A DNA stretch of 64,000 nt, from assembly GCA_963768765.1 (NCBI GenBank), contig CAVYJK010000021.1, positions 558,001-622,000 of the forward strand, read 5' to 3'. A model generated the notes under the pieces. It had not been told where the DNA came from. It did not search any database and worked only from the letters and a program-made list of their open reading frames with translations. Both the position numbers and the translations under genes were made by a program. The stretch comes from DASWLF01 sp963768765. Its GTDB lineage: Bacteria; Desulfobacterota; Desulfobaccia; Desulfobaccales; 0-14-0-80-60-11. Each line of letters begins with the position of its first letter. Position 1 is the stretch's first letter. Below are positions 19,361 through 28,233 of the stretch, one piece after another.

Positions 19361-21286
19361 TTAAAGCTTCGGTTCCGGGGAAACAGGGGGTGAGACTCCC
19401 CGTCCCTTTCCGCCACTCTTTCTTTTCAGATAAACCATCAAAATCGCCAAGGCCGCGGGGGTCACCCCGGAGATGCGGGCCGCCTGGCCCAGAGACCGGG
19501 GCCGCACCTCTTTCAGCTTGTGGCGGACCTCGTTAGAGAGCCCCGGCACCCGGTCGTAATCGAGGTCCTCCGGGATGCGCCTGGCCTCCCCCTGGGCGAA
19601 CTGACGGGCTGAGTCCTCCTGGCGCTTGATATAGCCGTCGTATTTGTACTTGATTTCCAGCTGCTCCACCACCTCGGCGGGCACCGGCGGCTCCTCCCCG
19701 CTCAGGCGGTAGAGGCTGGGCAAATTAAGCTCCGGGCGCTTCACCAGGCTCAGCAGCGGGGTGGGCGCCTTCAGGGGGGCGGTGCCCAGGCTCGCCAGTT
19801 CCCGGTTCACCTCGGGGGTGGGGAAGACCCGGCGGCCCGCCAGCCTGGCTTCCTCCTCGGCCAGGAGGCGTTGCTTTTCTCTAAGGCGTTCCAGGGCCAC
19901 TTGCTCCACCAGCCCCAAATCAAAGCCCCACTCCGTCAGGCGGGCGTCGGCGTTGTCCTCCCTGAGGAGCAGCCGGTATTCCGCCCGGGAGGTGAACATG
20001 CGGTAGGGTTCCCGGGTGCCCTTGGTCACCAGGTCGTCCACCAGCACCGCCATGTAAGCCTGGGAGCGGTGGGGCAGAAAGGGCGGGCGCCCCTGAATCT
20101 GGCAGGCCGCGTTGATGCCGGCCCACAGGCCCTGGGCCGCGGCCTCCTCGTAGCCCGAGGTGCCGTTGATCTGGCCCGCCAGGAACAGCCCCCGGATCAG
20201 CTTGGTCTCCAGGGTGGCCTTGAGCTGCAAGGGGTCCACGTAATCGTACTCGATGGCGTAAGCCGGCCGCATCACTTCGGCCTCCTCCAGCCCCGGCACG
20301 CTGCGGAAGAGCTGAAACTGCAACTCCACCGGCAGGCAGTTCCCCAGGCCCTTGGCGTAGATCTCCGCGGTCTCCCGGCCTTCCGGCTCCAGGGTCACTT
20401 GGTGGGATGCCTTGTCCGGGAACCGCATCACCTTGTCTTCCAGGGAGGGACAGTAGCGGGCGCTCACCCCCTTGATCACCCCGCTGTAAAGGGGGGAAAG
20501 GTGGATGTGGTCCCGCACCAGCCGGTGGGTGGCCCCCGTGGTGTGAGTCACGAAGCAGGTGACCTGCCGGGCGCCCAGCCCCGCGGACGGCGTCCGCCAG
20601 GAAAAGGGGCGAGGCCGGGGGTCTCCCGTGAGCCGGCCCATGGACTCCAAGTCGATGGTGCCGGCCCTGAGCCGCGGCGGGGTGCCGGTCTTCATGCGCC
20701 CCATCCGGAACCCCAGGTCCTGCAATTGCGCGGCCAAGGCGGTGGCCGCGAACTCCCCGGCCCGGCCGGCCTGGATGCGGACCTCCCCGATATGAATGAG
20801 GCCGTTTAAGAAGGTGCCGGTGGTGATGAGCACCGCCCGGGCCCGGTACGCCAGCCCCAGGGTCTCCACCACCCCCGCCACCCGGCCGTCCTCGATGAGG
20901 ACCCTCTCCACCATGGCCTCCCGCAGATCGAGGCTTCGTTCTTGTTCCAGGTGGGCCTTCATGGCCAGGCGATAGGCCTGCTTGTCGCACTGCACCCGGG
21001 TGCCCCGGACCGCCGGCCCCTTGGAGAGGTTGAGGGTGCGGAACTGGATGCCGGTGAGGTCGGCGAGGCGCCCCATGACGCCCCCCAGGGCGTCGATCTC
21101 CTTCACCAGGTGGCCCTTGGCCAGGCCCCCCACCGCGGGGTTGCAGGCCATCTGGGCCATGGTGTCCAGGTTGAGATTGAAGAGCAGCACCTTGAGACCC
21201 ATGCGGGCCGCGGCCAGGGCCCCTTCGCAGCCGGCGTGGCCGGCCCCGATGACGATCAAATCATATTCTTGCGGATAAAAGGCCAT
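19361..21286 (-). CDS. mnmG: tRNA uridine-5-carboxymethylaminomethyl modification enzyme MnmG (GidA)
   Basis: A full-length 641-residue FAD protein. The dinucleotide-binding motif VIGAGHAGCEGALAAARMG is at the N terminus, followed by the MnmG signature GPAVRGTRVQCDKQAYR and GTFLNGLIHIG. The C-terminal helical domain carries YDGYIKRQ and DYDRVPGLSNEV. With MnmE it installs cmnm5U34 in tRNAs. In frame throughout. Convergent with lipoprotein D; mnmE is not in the window. Confidence 0.97.
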   Translation of the reverse strand: MAFYPQEYDLIVIGAGHAGCEGALAAARMGLKVLLFNLNLDTMAQMACNPAVGGLAKGHLVKEIDALGGVMGRLADLTGIQFRTLNLSKGPAVRGTRVQCDKQAYRLAMKAHLEQERSLDLREAMVERVLIEDGRVAGVVETLGLAYRARAVLITTGTFLNGLIHIGEVRIQAGRAGEFAATALAAQLQDLGFRMGRMKTGTPPRLRAGTIDLESMGRLTGDPRPRPFSWRTPSAGLGARQVTCFVTHTTGATHRLVRDHIHLSPLYSGVIKGVSARYCPSLEDKVMRFPDKASHQVTLEPEGRETAEIYAKGLGNCLPVELQFQLFRSVPGLEEAEVMRPAYAIEYDYVDPLQLKATLETKLIRGLFLAGQINGTSGYEEAAAQGLWAGINAACQIQGRPPFLPHRSQAYMAVLVDDLVTKGTREPYRMFTSRAEYRLLLREDNADARLTEWGFDLGLVEQVALERLREKQRLLAEEEARLAGRRVFPTPEVNRELASLGTAPLKAPTPLLSLVKRPELNLPSLYRLSGEEPPVPAEVVEQLEIKYKYDGYIKRQEDSARQFAQGEARRIPEDLDYDRVPGLSNEVRHKLKEVRPRSLGQAARISGVTPAALAILMVYLKRKSGGKGRGVSPPVSPEPKL

Positions 21287-21369
21287 GGCGGGAAACTTCG
21301 GGCTTGAATTACTGCCGCTAGATGATTATGCTAAAACCTCACGCTATTACCAGAGCTGAGGAGGAGTTT

Positions 21370-21612
21370 ATGGTTCACCCTGTTCACGGAAATAACCCCG
21401 ACAAAATGGTGCACCGCACCTATAAGACTATTGAGCCGGAAGGGGAGGTGGCGGTGGTGCAGCGCCCCGAAGGCGCGGTCAAGTTGTTGTTTTCACCTGC
21501 AGCGGCGAGAAAGAAGGCCTGCCACACCGAAATTACCATGGACCGTGACGCCGCCTTCAACTTTGCCATGGAGATCCTGCAGCACGCCTACCGGGTCGGA
21601 CAGGCAGAGTAA
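21370..21612 (+). CDS. Hypothetical protein, 80 residues
   Basis: A small soluble protein starting MVHPVHGNNPDKMVHRTY, with no signal peptide, membrane helix or recognised domain. The C-terminal half (AAFNFAMEILQHAYRVGQ) should be helical. The ATG at 21370 is chosen because GAGGAGGAG lies 4-14 nt upstream; an in-frame start at 21322 lacks such a site. It sits alone between mnmG (divergent) and the zinc-ribbon gene (convergent), with its own terminator. Confidence 0.6.
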   Translation: MVHPVHGNNPDKMVHRTYKTIEPEGEVAVVQRPEGAVKLLFSPAAARKKACHTEITMDRDAAFNFAMEILQHAYRVGQAE

Positions 21613-21628
21613 TTCAGCAAGTCCCAAG

Positions 21629-21659
21629 GGGCGGGTTGCCAACCCGCCCTCGCCTTTTC
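21629..21659 (+). terminator. Rho-independent terminator
   Basis: GGGCGGGTT and AACCCGCCC form a perfect 9-bp stem with loop GCC, followed by TCGCCTTTTC, 17 nt after the stop of the 80-residue protein. It lies between convergent genes. Confidence 0.8.
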
Positions 21660-21676
21660 AGGGACCTGCCAGCGCC

Positions 21677-22066
21677 TCACCGGTCCCACTCCACCTCCCG
21701 CACCAGGTCGATGAACTCCTGGGACTCGCCGTAGATCTTCATGGCCTTCTGGTAATCGATCCAGACCCGCCAGAGGGCCAGCCACTCCCGGTTGTGCCAG
21801 TAATAGGGGCTCTCCTCTCCCTGTTCCGTGATGCGGAGAAAGTCCTCGTACTCTTCCTGGCAAAAATCGCAGAGCCGGTAAGGCCCCTTATATCGCTTGT
21901 ACATTTCGTGGGTCTCGAACTGGACCCCGCACTTGGCGCAACGGGCCAGACACCGGGTGCACTGGGCCACCTTGCGCACCACTTCCAGCTTTTTGGCCTT
22001 GTCGACCTTGGCCCTTTTTTTCTGCTCCAGCTTGAGCCGGTCTTCTATATCTATGACCTTGGACAT
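21677..22066 (-). CDS. Zinc-ribbon protein of unknown function
   Basis: A 129-residue protein starting MSKVIDIEDRLKLEQKKRAK. It has a basic helix followed by three CxxC pairs (CTRC, CAKC and CDFC), as in a zinc-ribbon or treble-clef fold, and a C-terminal segment rich in aromatics (YYWHNREWLALWRVWIDYQ). No family name can be given with confidence. The upstream hemA reading frame runs into this gene without a stop, so a hemA-ribbon fusion is formally encoded; the internal ATG at 22066 and change of domain type argue for a separate gene. Confidence 0.65.
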   Translation of the reverse strand: MSKVIDIEDRLKLEQKKRAKVDKAKKLEVVRKVAQCTRCLARCAKCGVQFETHEMYKRYKGPYRLCDFCQEEYEDFLRITEQGEESPYYWHNREWLALWRVWIDYQKAMKIYGESQEFIDLVREVEWDR

Positions 22067-22203
22067 GGTTGACCTCGAGTTGGGGTAACTCCAGCAAAGC
22101 ATTGCCACCAGCCAGGCCGCGTCAAACTGCGGCCGGCTTTTGCCCCAAAATATAAGTCTAGGATAACAGGAGGGAAAGGCGGGGTCAATAGCCCCGGTGG
22201 GAC

Positions 22204-23500
22204 CTAGTTCTTTTCGGAGCCGTTGTCCTGCGGCGTCCGCATCCAGGTTGAACAGGCGCCGCACCAGGTTCAGGTCCCGTTGGGGCTGCTTCAGGTGGTG
22301 GTTGCGCTTCAGAAAGATGATGGGGTCGTGCAGCAGTTTCTGGGTGATGGAACTGGTGAGCACCTCCAGGGCCTGGCGCTGCTCCGGGGTGACGGGGCCC
22401 AGGTGGGACAGGGTCTTTTTCAGTTCCACCTGGCAGATGGCCTCGGCCTTGTCCTTGAGGTCGATGATGGTGGGGAAGACCTCCAGGGTGGCCAGCCAGT
22501 TCTGGAACTTGAGGGTCTCGGCGGCCACCACCCTTTCGGCCTTGGCGGCTTCCTGCTGGCGGTGCTCTCTGCCCTGCTCCGCCACCTCCTGCAAATCGTC
22601 GATATTGTAAAGATAGACGTTGTCGAGATCGTTGATGGCCGGGTCCAGGTCCCGGGGCACGGCGATGTCGATGAGGAAAAGGGGCCTTTGCTTGCGGCGG
22701 CGCATGGCGGTCCTGACCTGATCCCGGGTGAGGAGAAAGTCGCCGGCGCCGGTGGAGCTGATGAGGATGTCGGCGGTGAGGAGCTGGGGTTCCAGCTCCT
22801 CCAGGGAGACGGCCTCGCCGCCGAAGCGCTGGGCCAGGCGCACTCCCCGCTCCAGGGTCCGGTTGGCCACGCTGATGCGGGCCACGTTTTGGCCCCGCAG
22901 GTGCTCCAGGGCCAGTTCCGCCATTTCGCCGGCCCCCAGGAGCAGGACGTTTTTGCCGGCCAGCTCGCCAAAGATCTTGCGGCCCAAGGTGACGGCGGCG
23001 TAGCTGACGCTCACCGCCTGGTCGCCGATGCCGGTCTCGCCGCGCACCCGTTTGGCCACGGAGAAGGCCTTGTGCAGCAGCCGGTTGAGGATGGGCCCGG
23101 TGGCCTGGTGCTCCGTGGCGGCCCGGTAGGCCGCCTTCACCTGCCCCAGGATCTGGGGCTCCCCCAGCACCATGGAGTCCAGGGACGCGGCCACCCGGAA
23201 GAGATGCCGCACCGCCTCCTGGTCCCGGCGGGTGTAGAAGGACTCCTCCAGGGCTTCCGGGGTAATTTCCGGGTGCCCGGAAAAAAAGGCCCGGACCCGG
23301 GCGCCGGCCGCCTCGGGCTCTTCGGTGACGCACATCAGCTCCACCCGGTTGCAGGTGGTGTAGAGCAAGACCTCGGAAAACTCCGGCCAGGCCTTCAGGC
23401 TTTGATAAGCCTGACCCAGGTCCGGAAAGAGGCTGGCTATCTTTTCCCGCAGGGAAAGGGCAGCCGTCTTGTGGTTGACGCCGAACAGAAGGAGATTCAT
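22204..23500 (-). CDS. hemA: Glutamyl-tRNA reductase HemA (3' end uncertain)
   Basis: First enzyme of the C5 tetrapyrrole pathway, reducing glutamyl-tRNA to glutamate-1-semialdehyde. The N-terminal catalytic domain has LLYTTCNRVEL with the nucleophile at Cys50, the canonical position. The NADPH domain carries LLLGAGEMAELALEHL, and a C-terminal dimerisation helix ends in RRLFNLD. No stop follows in this frame until the end of the next gene. A one-base shift would give a stop at 22204-22206, used here as provisional end. The start overlaps the ccsA stop by 4 nt (ATGA), so the two are coupled. Confidence 0.9.
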
Positions 23501-24330
23501 GGCTTCTGGATGAACTTGGCGAAGCTGTGGTAGCCGGTGAGCCAGAGGCTGGCGCCCACGAAGGCGCACACCAGCACCAGGAAGCCGCAGATGGCGAGCC
23601 ACGCCGCCCGCCGGCCCCGCCACCCCACGGTGAGGCGCTCGTGCAGCAGCACCGCGTAGATGAGCCAGGCCAAGAGGGTCAGGATTTCCTTGGGGTCCCA
23701 ACTCCAGAACCGCCCCATGGCGTGCTGGGCGTACAGGGACCCGGAAATGATGCCCGCGGTGAGCAGGGGGAAGCCGATGGTGAGGCACCAGTAGTTCAGG
23801 GTGTCCAGTTGGGAGAGCGACGGCAGCCGCCGGTAAAAGAAGCCGAACTTTTTCGCCTTGATCTGGCGCTCCTGGATCAGATAGAAGATGCCCCCCAGGA
23901 AGGCCAGGGCCAGGGCGGCGTAGCCCAGGAGCGTCAGGCTGATGTGCACTGTGAGCCAGAAGCCCTGGAGCAAAGGCGAGACGGTGCCCTTGCCCTGGGG
24001 CAGGATGAGGGCCCCGGACACCAGCAGGGCCGCCAGGGGCGCCACCAGGGCCCCCAGGACCTTGATGGGGTAGCGCCAGTTGAGCAGGAGAAAGACCGCC
24101 ACCAGGGCCCAGTCAAAAACCAGCAGGGAATTGCCGAAGGTGGCCACCGGCAGATAGCCGAAACTCCAGGTTTCCTGAATGAGGGCCACGGTGTGGGCCG
24201 TAAGTCCGGCTCCCATGACCCAGGCGCCCCAGTGGCAATAGCTCTCTCGCTGGACCAGGAAGAATCCCAGCCACAGGACAGTGGCGCCGAAGTAGCCCAC
24301 CAGGGTCAGGTAAAGGAAAAAATTTCCCAT
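23497..24330 (-). CDS. Cytochrome c assembly protein CcsA/HemX-like
   Basis: A 277-residue integral membrane protein with about eight hydrophobic helices. It contains the haem-handling motif GRFWSWDPKE (a WWD-type tryptophan motif) and conserved histidines in LTVHISLTLLGYAAL and LLHERLTVGW. CcsA of system II passes haem to apocytochromes, and HemX homologues sit next to hemA in many bacteria. It is upstream of and translationally coupled to hemA, tying haem synthesis to cytochrome c maturation. No ccsB is seen nearby, so HemX is equally possible. Confidence 0.88.
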   Translation of the reverse strand: MGNFFLYLTLVGYFGATVLWLGFFLVQRESYCHWGAWVMGAGLTAHTVALIQETWSFGYLPVATFGNSLLVFDWALVAVFLLLNWRYPIKVLGALVAPLAALLVSGALILPQGKGTVSPLLQGFWLTVHISLTLLGYAALALAFLGGIFYLIQERQIKAKKFGFFYRRLPSLSQLDTLNYWCLTIGFPLLTAGIISGSLYAQHAMGRFWSWDPKEILTLLAWLIYAVLLHERLTVGWRGRRAAWLAICGFLVLVCAFVGASLWLTGYHSFAKFIQKP

Positions 24331-24407
24331 ATATTGGCTAAGTTGTGATCAAGCCCCGGGCGCAATGAATTGCGTCTCTTACTTTCCAATTTTGGGGGGA
24401 TGGGAGG

Positions 24408-24452
24408 GGTCTTAGGGGAGAACGATTGTAAGCCCCCGGCCCTCCCCTAAAA
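24408..24452. repeat. Single G/C hairpin related to the triple-hairpin element
   Basis: TTAGGGGAG and CCCTCCCCTAA form an imperfect stem around CCCCCGG, flanked by further G and C runs. It resembles the arm of the three-hairpin elements that reads GAGGGGAGGG...CCCTCCCCTC. It stands between ccsA and the siroheme synthase gene and may be a remnant or act as a terminator. Confidence 0.5.
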
Positions 24453-24467
24453 TCACTTTTTAACCTC

Positions 24468-25157
24468 CTATCCTTCCGGCTCCTTGAAGGCCTGGGACAC
24501 CAGCTCCCCCAGGACTAGGGAGCTCAAAGCGGAGTCCAGGATCTCGACGAGCAGGCTCACGATCCGGGCCCGGTCCCCCCGGGCCACGGTCTCCAGCAAG
24601 GGGGAATCCACCAGGCGGCGGAAGAGCCGGGAATTATCCGGGTGCCCCCGGCGGTCTTCCAGGAGGCGCTCCCTGATGCCCTGGAGCAGCGCCAGATAAG
24701 GCACGTATTCGGGGCCGAAATGCTGCTGCAGTTCTTCCCGCAGTTTCCGGGCCAGGGCCGGCGAAGCCCCGCCGGTGCTGATGGCCAAGGTCAGGTCACC
24801 CCGGCGCACCTGGGCCGGCACGATGAAGGTGCAGAGCTCCGGGGCGTCGGCCACGTTGACCCAGATGGACCGGGCCTGGGCCGCGGCGCTTACCCTGGCG
24901 TTGACTTCCGGGTCGTCGGTGGCGGCCATCACCAGGGCCATGCCGTCTGCATGGTCCGGCCGGAAATCTTCCAGCAGATGGCGGATCTCCCCCGCCTCGG
25001 CCAGCTCCGCCAGGGCAGGGGTGACCCGGGGGCTCACCACCGTCACCCGGGCCCCGGCCAGCCGCAAGTCCTGCACTTTGCGTTCCCCCACCGAGCCCCC
25101 GCCCACCACCAGGCAGGGTTTGTCGGTCAGGTTGGCAAAAATCGGGTAAGTTTTCAT
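24468..25157 (-). CDS. Precorrin-2 dehydrogenase / sirohydrochlorin ferrochelatase (siroheme synthase N-domain, Met8-like)
   Basis: A 229-residue protein starting MKTYPIFANLTDKPCLVVGG. The NAD-binding motif is VVGGGSVGERK, followed by VNVADAPELCTFIVPAQVRRGDLT-type sequence and ISTGGASPALARKLRE, all typical of CysG N-terminal/Met8 proteins, which oxidise precorrin-2 and may insert iron. There is no methyltransferase domain, so uroporphyrinogen methylation must come from a separate CobA. It lies behind ccsA-hemA on the same strand, in a tetrapyrrole block. Confidence 0.92.
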   Translation of the reverse strand: MKTYPIFANLTDKPCLVVGGGSVGERKVQDLRLAGARVTVVSPRVTPALAELAEAGEIRHLLEDFRPDHADGMALVMAATDDPEVNARVSAAAQARSIWVNVADAPELCTFIVPAQVRRGDLTLAISTGGASPALARKLREELQQHFGPEYVPYLALLQGIRERLLEDRRGHPDNSRLFRRLVDSPLLETVARGDRARIVSLLVEILDSALSSLVLGELVSQAFKEPEG

Positions 25158-25492
25158 GGGACTAGGGCCGGGGCCGTTATGGCAGTGGGCTCACTGCGCC
25201 GGGGTGGGGCGCGAACCGCTCTGGCGGGCGGTCCCCTCCTTGCCCTTCAATTTACCAAGCCCGGAGCCGGGATGCAAGGGGAATGCCATCTTTGCCCCGC
25301 CAAATCGCCGCCCCTTTGCCATTGACAGGAAGTGGAAATCTTGGTTAGATACTTAAGGAGGAACGTTAGCCGCCGGAGGTCCGGCTTACCGCCAAGTCCA
25401 TGAGTCTCCTTCGGGTTCTCTTAATCTTGCATTTCCTGGTCGGAGCTTTGGGGGCTCTAATGGTGCCGCCTGGCTGGGGGGGACAGAATGCC
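25158..25492. other. Divergent intergenic region
   Basis: Lies between the siroheme synthase gene (minus) and the AMMECR1 gene (plus). No RNA gene or strong promoter was recognised. An in-frame ATG at 25400 would add 31 residues resembling a signal peptide to the AMMECR1 protein, but it has no Shine-Dalgarno. Confidence 0.5.
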
Positions 25493-26062
25493 ATGAACCT
25501 CACCGATGTCGATAAGAAGCTGCTGCTTATGCAAGCCCGGGCCAGCATCGAGGCCCATTTGAGCGACAAGTCGGTGCCGCCGGTGAATGACCCGTCCCCC
25601 GTGCTGGGCGAGCGACGGGGCGCCTTCGTTTCCCTGCACCGCCAGGGACGCTTGCGGGGTTGTATCGGCTACCTGGAGGCGGTGAAACCGCTCCTGCAGA
25701 CCGTGCGGGAAATGGCGGCGTCCGCAGCCTTCCACGATCCTCGCTTTAAGCCCCTGAGACCGGAGGAATTGGCCGACCTGGAAATCGAGATCTCGGTCTT
25801 AAGCCCCATGAAGCTTATCACCAGCACTGATGAAATCGAGGTGGGCAAGCACGGCCTTTATATCGTCCAGGGCTTTTGCCGTGGTCTGCTGCTACCCCAG
25901 GTAGCCACCGAATACAAATGGGACCGGCTGGCCTTTTTGCAGCAGACCTGCTGCAAAGCCGGTTTGGACCCGGACGCCTGGAAGGCCCCTTCCACCAAGA
26001 TCTACACCTTCACCGCCGAGGTTTTTGCGGAACACCCGCAGCAAGGCGGATGTTTGAGGTAG
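25493..26062 (+). CDS. AMMECR1-domain protein (AmmeMemoRadiSam system protein A type)
   Basis: A 189-residue single-domain AMMECR1 protein with the signature GRLRGCIGYLEAVKPLLQ (about residues 45-62), FKPLRPEELADLEIEISVL and a C-terminal helix. In the AmmeMemoRadiSam system this protein neighbours a MEMO1-like and a radical-SAM protein, but neither is in the window. The start MNLTDVDKK at 25493 follows a GGGGGGGAC run; a start at 25400 would add a hydrophobic leader and imply export, which would be unusual. Confidence 0.88.
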   Translation: MNLTDVDKKLLLMQARASIEAHLSDKSVPPVNDPSPVLGERRGAFVSLHRQGRLRGCIGYLEAVKPLLQTVREMAASAAFHDPRFKPLRPEELADLEIEISVLSPMKLITSTDEIEVGKHGLYIVQGFCRGLLLPQVATEYKWDRLAFLQQTCCKAGLDPDAWKAPSTKIYTFTAEVFAEHPQQGGCLR

Positions 26063-26076
26063 GAGCCCAAATATCC

Positions 26077-27201
26077 ATGACCCCCAAGGACACACCTTCA
26101 GAGGAGCGTCTACCCGCGCCTTTGCCCCCGGGACCCCCCGGCGATGATAGCCTGCTGTGGCGCCTGCTGCGCCACCGCTTTCTCCTGGTGGCCCTGGTAA
26201 TCTTTCTATTTCTGGGAGCTTTGTTCACCTGGGGGAGCCTGCGCCAAGGCAAGCCCCCGGGGGAGGAGCCGCCGGCGGCGGCCTCGGCCCCCCATGAGGC
26301 GGCCCCACCCTCAGCCCCACTTAAGGAGGCCCCCAAGCTGAAAGAACCGGAGCACGCCCCGCCCGCGGGGGCCCACCCGGAAGCGGCTCCGGCGCCGCCC
26401 CCGCCCGCGGCCCTGGCGCCGCCGCCCCGGGAACCGGTCAAGGGAGAGACTTTCACCCGGGGCCTCATCAAGATCGTGGACGATCAGGTGAACCAGACCT
26501 GGTTCGGCTGGCGGCCCAACACCATCATCTTCGGCAAACTGGGTCTTACCGACAACGTCAACAACATCCAACTGGGAGTCCTGGAAGTGGCCCGGCGCAC
26601 CGTGGTGGTGCTGAACGAGAACTTTACGCGCTTTGCCACCACCGAGGCCTATGATCCCCGGGTCAACGAAGCCATGAACTTCTTTATGGTGAGCCCGGAC
26701 AAATACTGGTTTCCCTCCGCCTCCGGCAAGTACCGGGAGGCCATGCAGGATCTGGGAGTCTACATCGACAATTTAAAAAAGGGCCGCAGCCGTTTCTACT
26801 CCCGGGTGGATCATCTCATTGCCCTGCTCGGCAATTATAAGGACCTGCTGGGCAGCAGCTTCCACAACCTGATCAAGGATGTGGAAGCCGATGGCCAGCA
26901 CATTTCCTGGTTCATGGTGGACGACTACTTCTATTATTCCCAGGGCATCGCCCTGGGGATGGCGGAGATGCTGGAGGCGGTGAGCAAGGATTTCCACCAG
27001 GAACTGCAGAAGAAAAACTCCCACAAGCTGCTGGAGGACGCCATCCACGCCCTGCACAGCGCCTCGCACCTGGACCCCTGGGTGGTGACCAACGGCGCCA
27101 AAGACGGCATCCTGGCCAACCACCGGGCCAATATGTCCACCTACATCGGCGAGGCCGAGCACGTCATCGCCACCCTGCAGATGCAGCTGGCCACCAATTA
27201 A
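26077..27201 (+). CDS. DUF2333 family membrane-anchored protein
   Basis: A 374-residue protein. A single transmembrane helix (about residues 32-50, FLLVALVIFLFLGALF) is followed by an Ala/Pro-rich spacer and a conserved domain from about residue 130: NQTWFGWRPNTIIFGKLGL, DNVNNIQLGVLEVARRTVVV and YWFPSASGKYREAMQDLGVY. This pattern matches DUF2333, a family without assigned function. The ATG at 26077 is preferred, with TAGGAG 11 nt upstream overlapping the AMMECR1 stop; 26050 is an alternative. A strong terminator follows. Confidence 0.8.
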   Translation: MTPKDTPSEERLPAPLPPGPPGDDSLLWRLLRHRFLLVALVIFLFLGALFTWGSLRQGKPPGEEPPAAASAPHEAAPPSAPLKEAPKLKEPEHAPPAGAHPEAAPAPPPPAALAPPPREPVKGETFTRGLIKIVDDQVNQTWFGWRPNTIIFGKLGLTDNVNNIQLGVLEVARRTVVVLNENFTRFATTEAYDPRVNEAMNFFMVSPDKYWFPSASGKYREAMQDLGVYIDNLKKGRSRFYSRVDHLIALLGNYKDLLGSSFHNLIKDVEADGQHISWFMVDDYFYYSQGIALGMAEMLEAVSKDFHQELQKKNSHKLLEDAIHALHSASHLDPWVVTNGAKDGILANHRANMSTYIGEAEHVIATLQMQLATN

Positions 27202-27322
27202 TAGGGTTTTCGGTTTTTAGTTTCCGGTTAAAATAAACAGGGAATTCATTAAGTTACAGGTTGAGTTTGATGGGTTGAAAGAGAAAACAGTATAAACTCT
27301 CAGACCCTCCGTGCCCTGGCCA

Positions 27323-27362
27323 GGCGGGAATTTCCTTGAAATTCCCGCCTCTTTATTTTAAG
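27323..27362 (+). terminator. Rho-independent terminator
   Basis: GGCGGGAATTTC (27323-27334) and GAAATTCCCGCC (27338-27349) form a perfect 12-bp stem with a 3-nt loop, followed by TCTTTATTTTA. It ends the DUF2333 transcript. Confidence 0.92.
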
Positions 27363-27415
27363 GTAAGACCTCTGAAAACCTTTTGTAAACCTCTCGACTG
27401 GTAAGGAGGAGGCCG

Positions 27416-28018
27416 ATGCTGGTCGGACAGATCATGACCCGGGAGGTTGCCACCATTTCGCCGGACAAGCAGGTGGGGCAGGCCCTGAAACTGATGCAAA
27501 AACGCAACATCCGCCACCTCCCGGTAGTGGAAAACCACCGCATGGTGGGCTGGATCACCTCCCGGGACCTGCGGGAAGTGCTGTTGGCCTCCATGCTGGA
27601 GAAGATCACGGTGGGCGACGTCATGGTGCAGGCCCCCATCACCGTCACCCCGGACACCAGCGTGGAGGAAGCGGCCCGGCTGGTGGTGGAGCACAAGATC
27701 GGCGGGATGCCGGTGGTGGAGGGCGACCGCCTGGTGGGGGTCCTCACCATGCTGGACCTGATCTCCGCCTTCACCGCCATGCTGGGGCTGCTGCGCAGCA
27801 GCTCCCGCCTGGACCTGCGCCTGGAGGACCGGCCCGCGGCCCTGGAGGCGGCCACGGATTCACTCAAAAAGGTCGGGGCCAAGATCATCAACGTGGCCCT
27901 GGGCCCCAGCCAGGCCGGCAAGCGGTCTTACTATTTTCGCCTGGAAAAGTGCGACCTCAAGCCCATCGTCGAGGCCCTGAAGCAACAGGGCTTCGAGGTG
28001 GTGGACGCCATTCCTTGA
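27416..28018 (+). CDS. Tandem CBS-domain protein with C-terminal ACT-like domain
   Basis: A 200-residue soluble protein. CBS motif 1 (MTREVATISPDKQVGQAL ... RHLPVVENHRMVGWITSRD) spans residues 7-55. CBS motif 2 (VMVQAPITVTPDTSVEEAA ... GGMPVVEGDRLVGVLTMLD) spans about 72-120. The last 70 residues resemble an ACT-type domain, a layout known from AcuB-like proteins. CBS pairs bind adenine nucleotides and sense energy state. AAGGAGGAGG lies just before the ATG. It is a single-gene unit bounded by terminators. Confidence 0.88.
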   Translation: MLVGQIMTREVATISPDKQVGQALKLMQKRNIRHLPVVENHRMVGWITSRDLREVLLASMLEKITVGDVMVQAPITVTPDTSVEEAARLVVEHKIGGMPVVEGDRLVGVLTMLDLISAFTAMLGLLRSSSRLDLRLEDRPAALEAATDSLKKVGAKIINVALGPSQAGKRSYYFRLEKCDLKPIVEALKQQGFEVVDAIP

Positions 28019-28119
28019 GGGGTTCTGCTTACAGAGAAAGCTGCCGGCAAGGCCAAAATATCTGACCCAATGACTCTTGGGGCGGCCAGAGACGGCCGCC
28101 CCACCCTTGTGATTTTCCT

Positions 28120-28155
28120 GGTGGGGCGGGCCTCTGTGCCCGCCATCATTACGAG
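28120..28155. repeat. REP-like palindrome GGTGGGGC..., copy 2
   Basis: Same unit as 15748-15783 (GGTGGGGCGGGCCTCTGTGCC...). Directly before it, at 28079-28104, a related hairpin GGGGCGGCC/GGCCGCCCC is present. Confidence 0.7.
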
Positions 28156-28178
28156 AAAAGGAAGCTGGCGGCAAGCTA

Positions 28179-28209
28179 AAACGCGGACCTTGGGTCCGCG
28201 TTTCGTTTT
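28179..28209 (+). terminator. Rho-independent terminator after the CBS gene
   Basis: AAACGCGGACC (28179-28189) and GGTCCGCGTTT (28193-28203) pair over 11 bp with a 3-nt loop, followed by CGTTTTCC. The A/T-rich base of the stem means it may also end the convergent gene on the minus strand. Confidence 0.8.
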
Positions 28210-28233
28210 CCTGGAGCTGTGAGTCTGGGCGGG

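Noticed and set aside
25400..25492. Signal peptide on the AMMECR1 protein
   Set aside because: The upstream ATG lacks a ribosome site and AMMECR1 proteins are cytosolic; the internal ATG at 25493 fits better.
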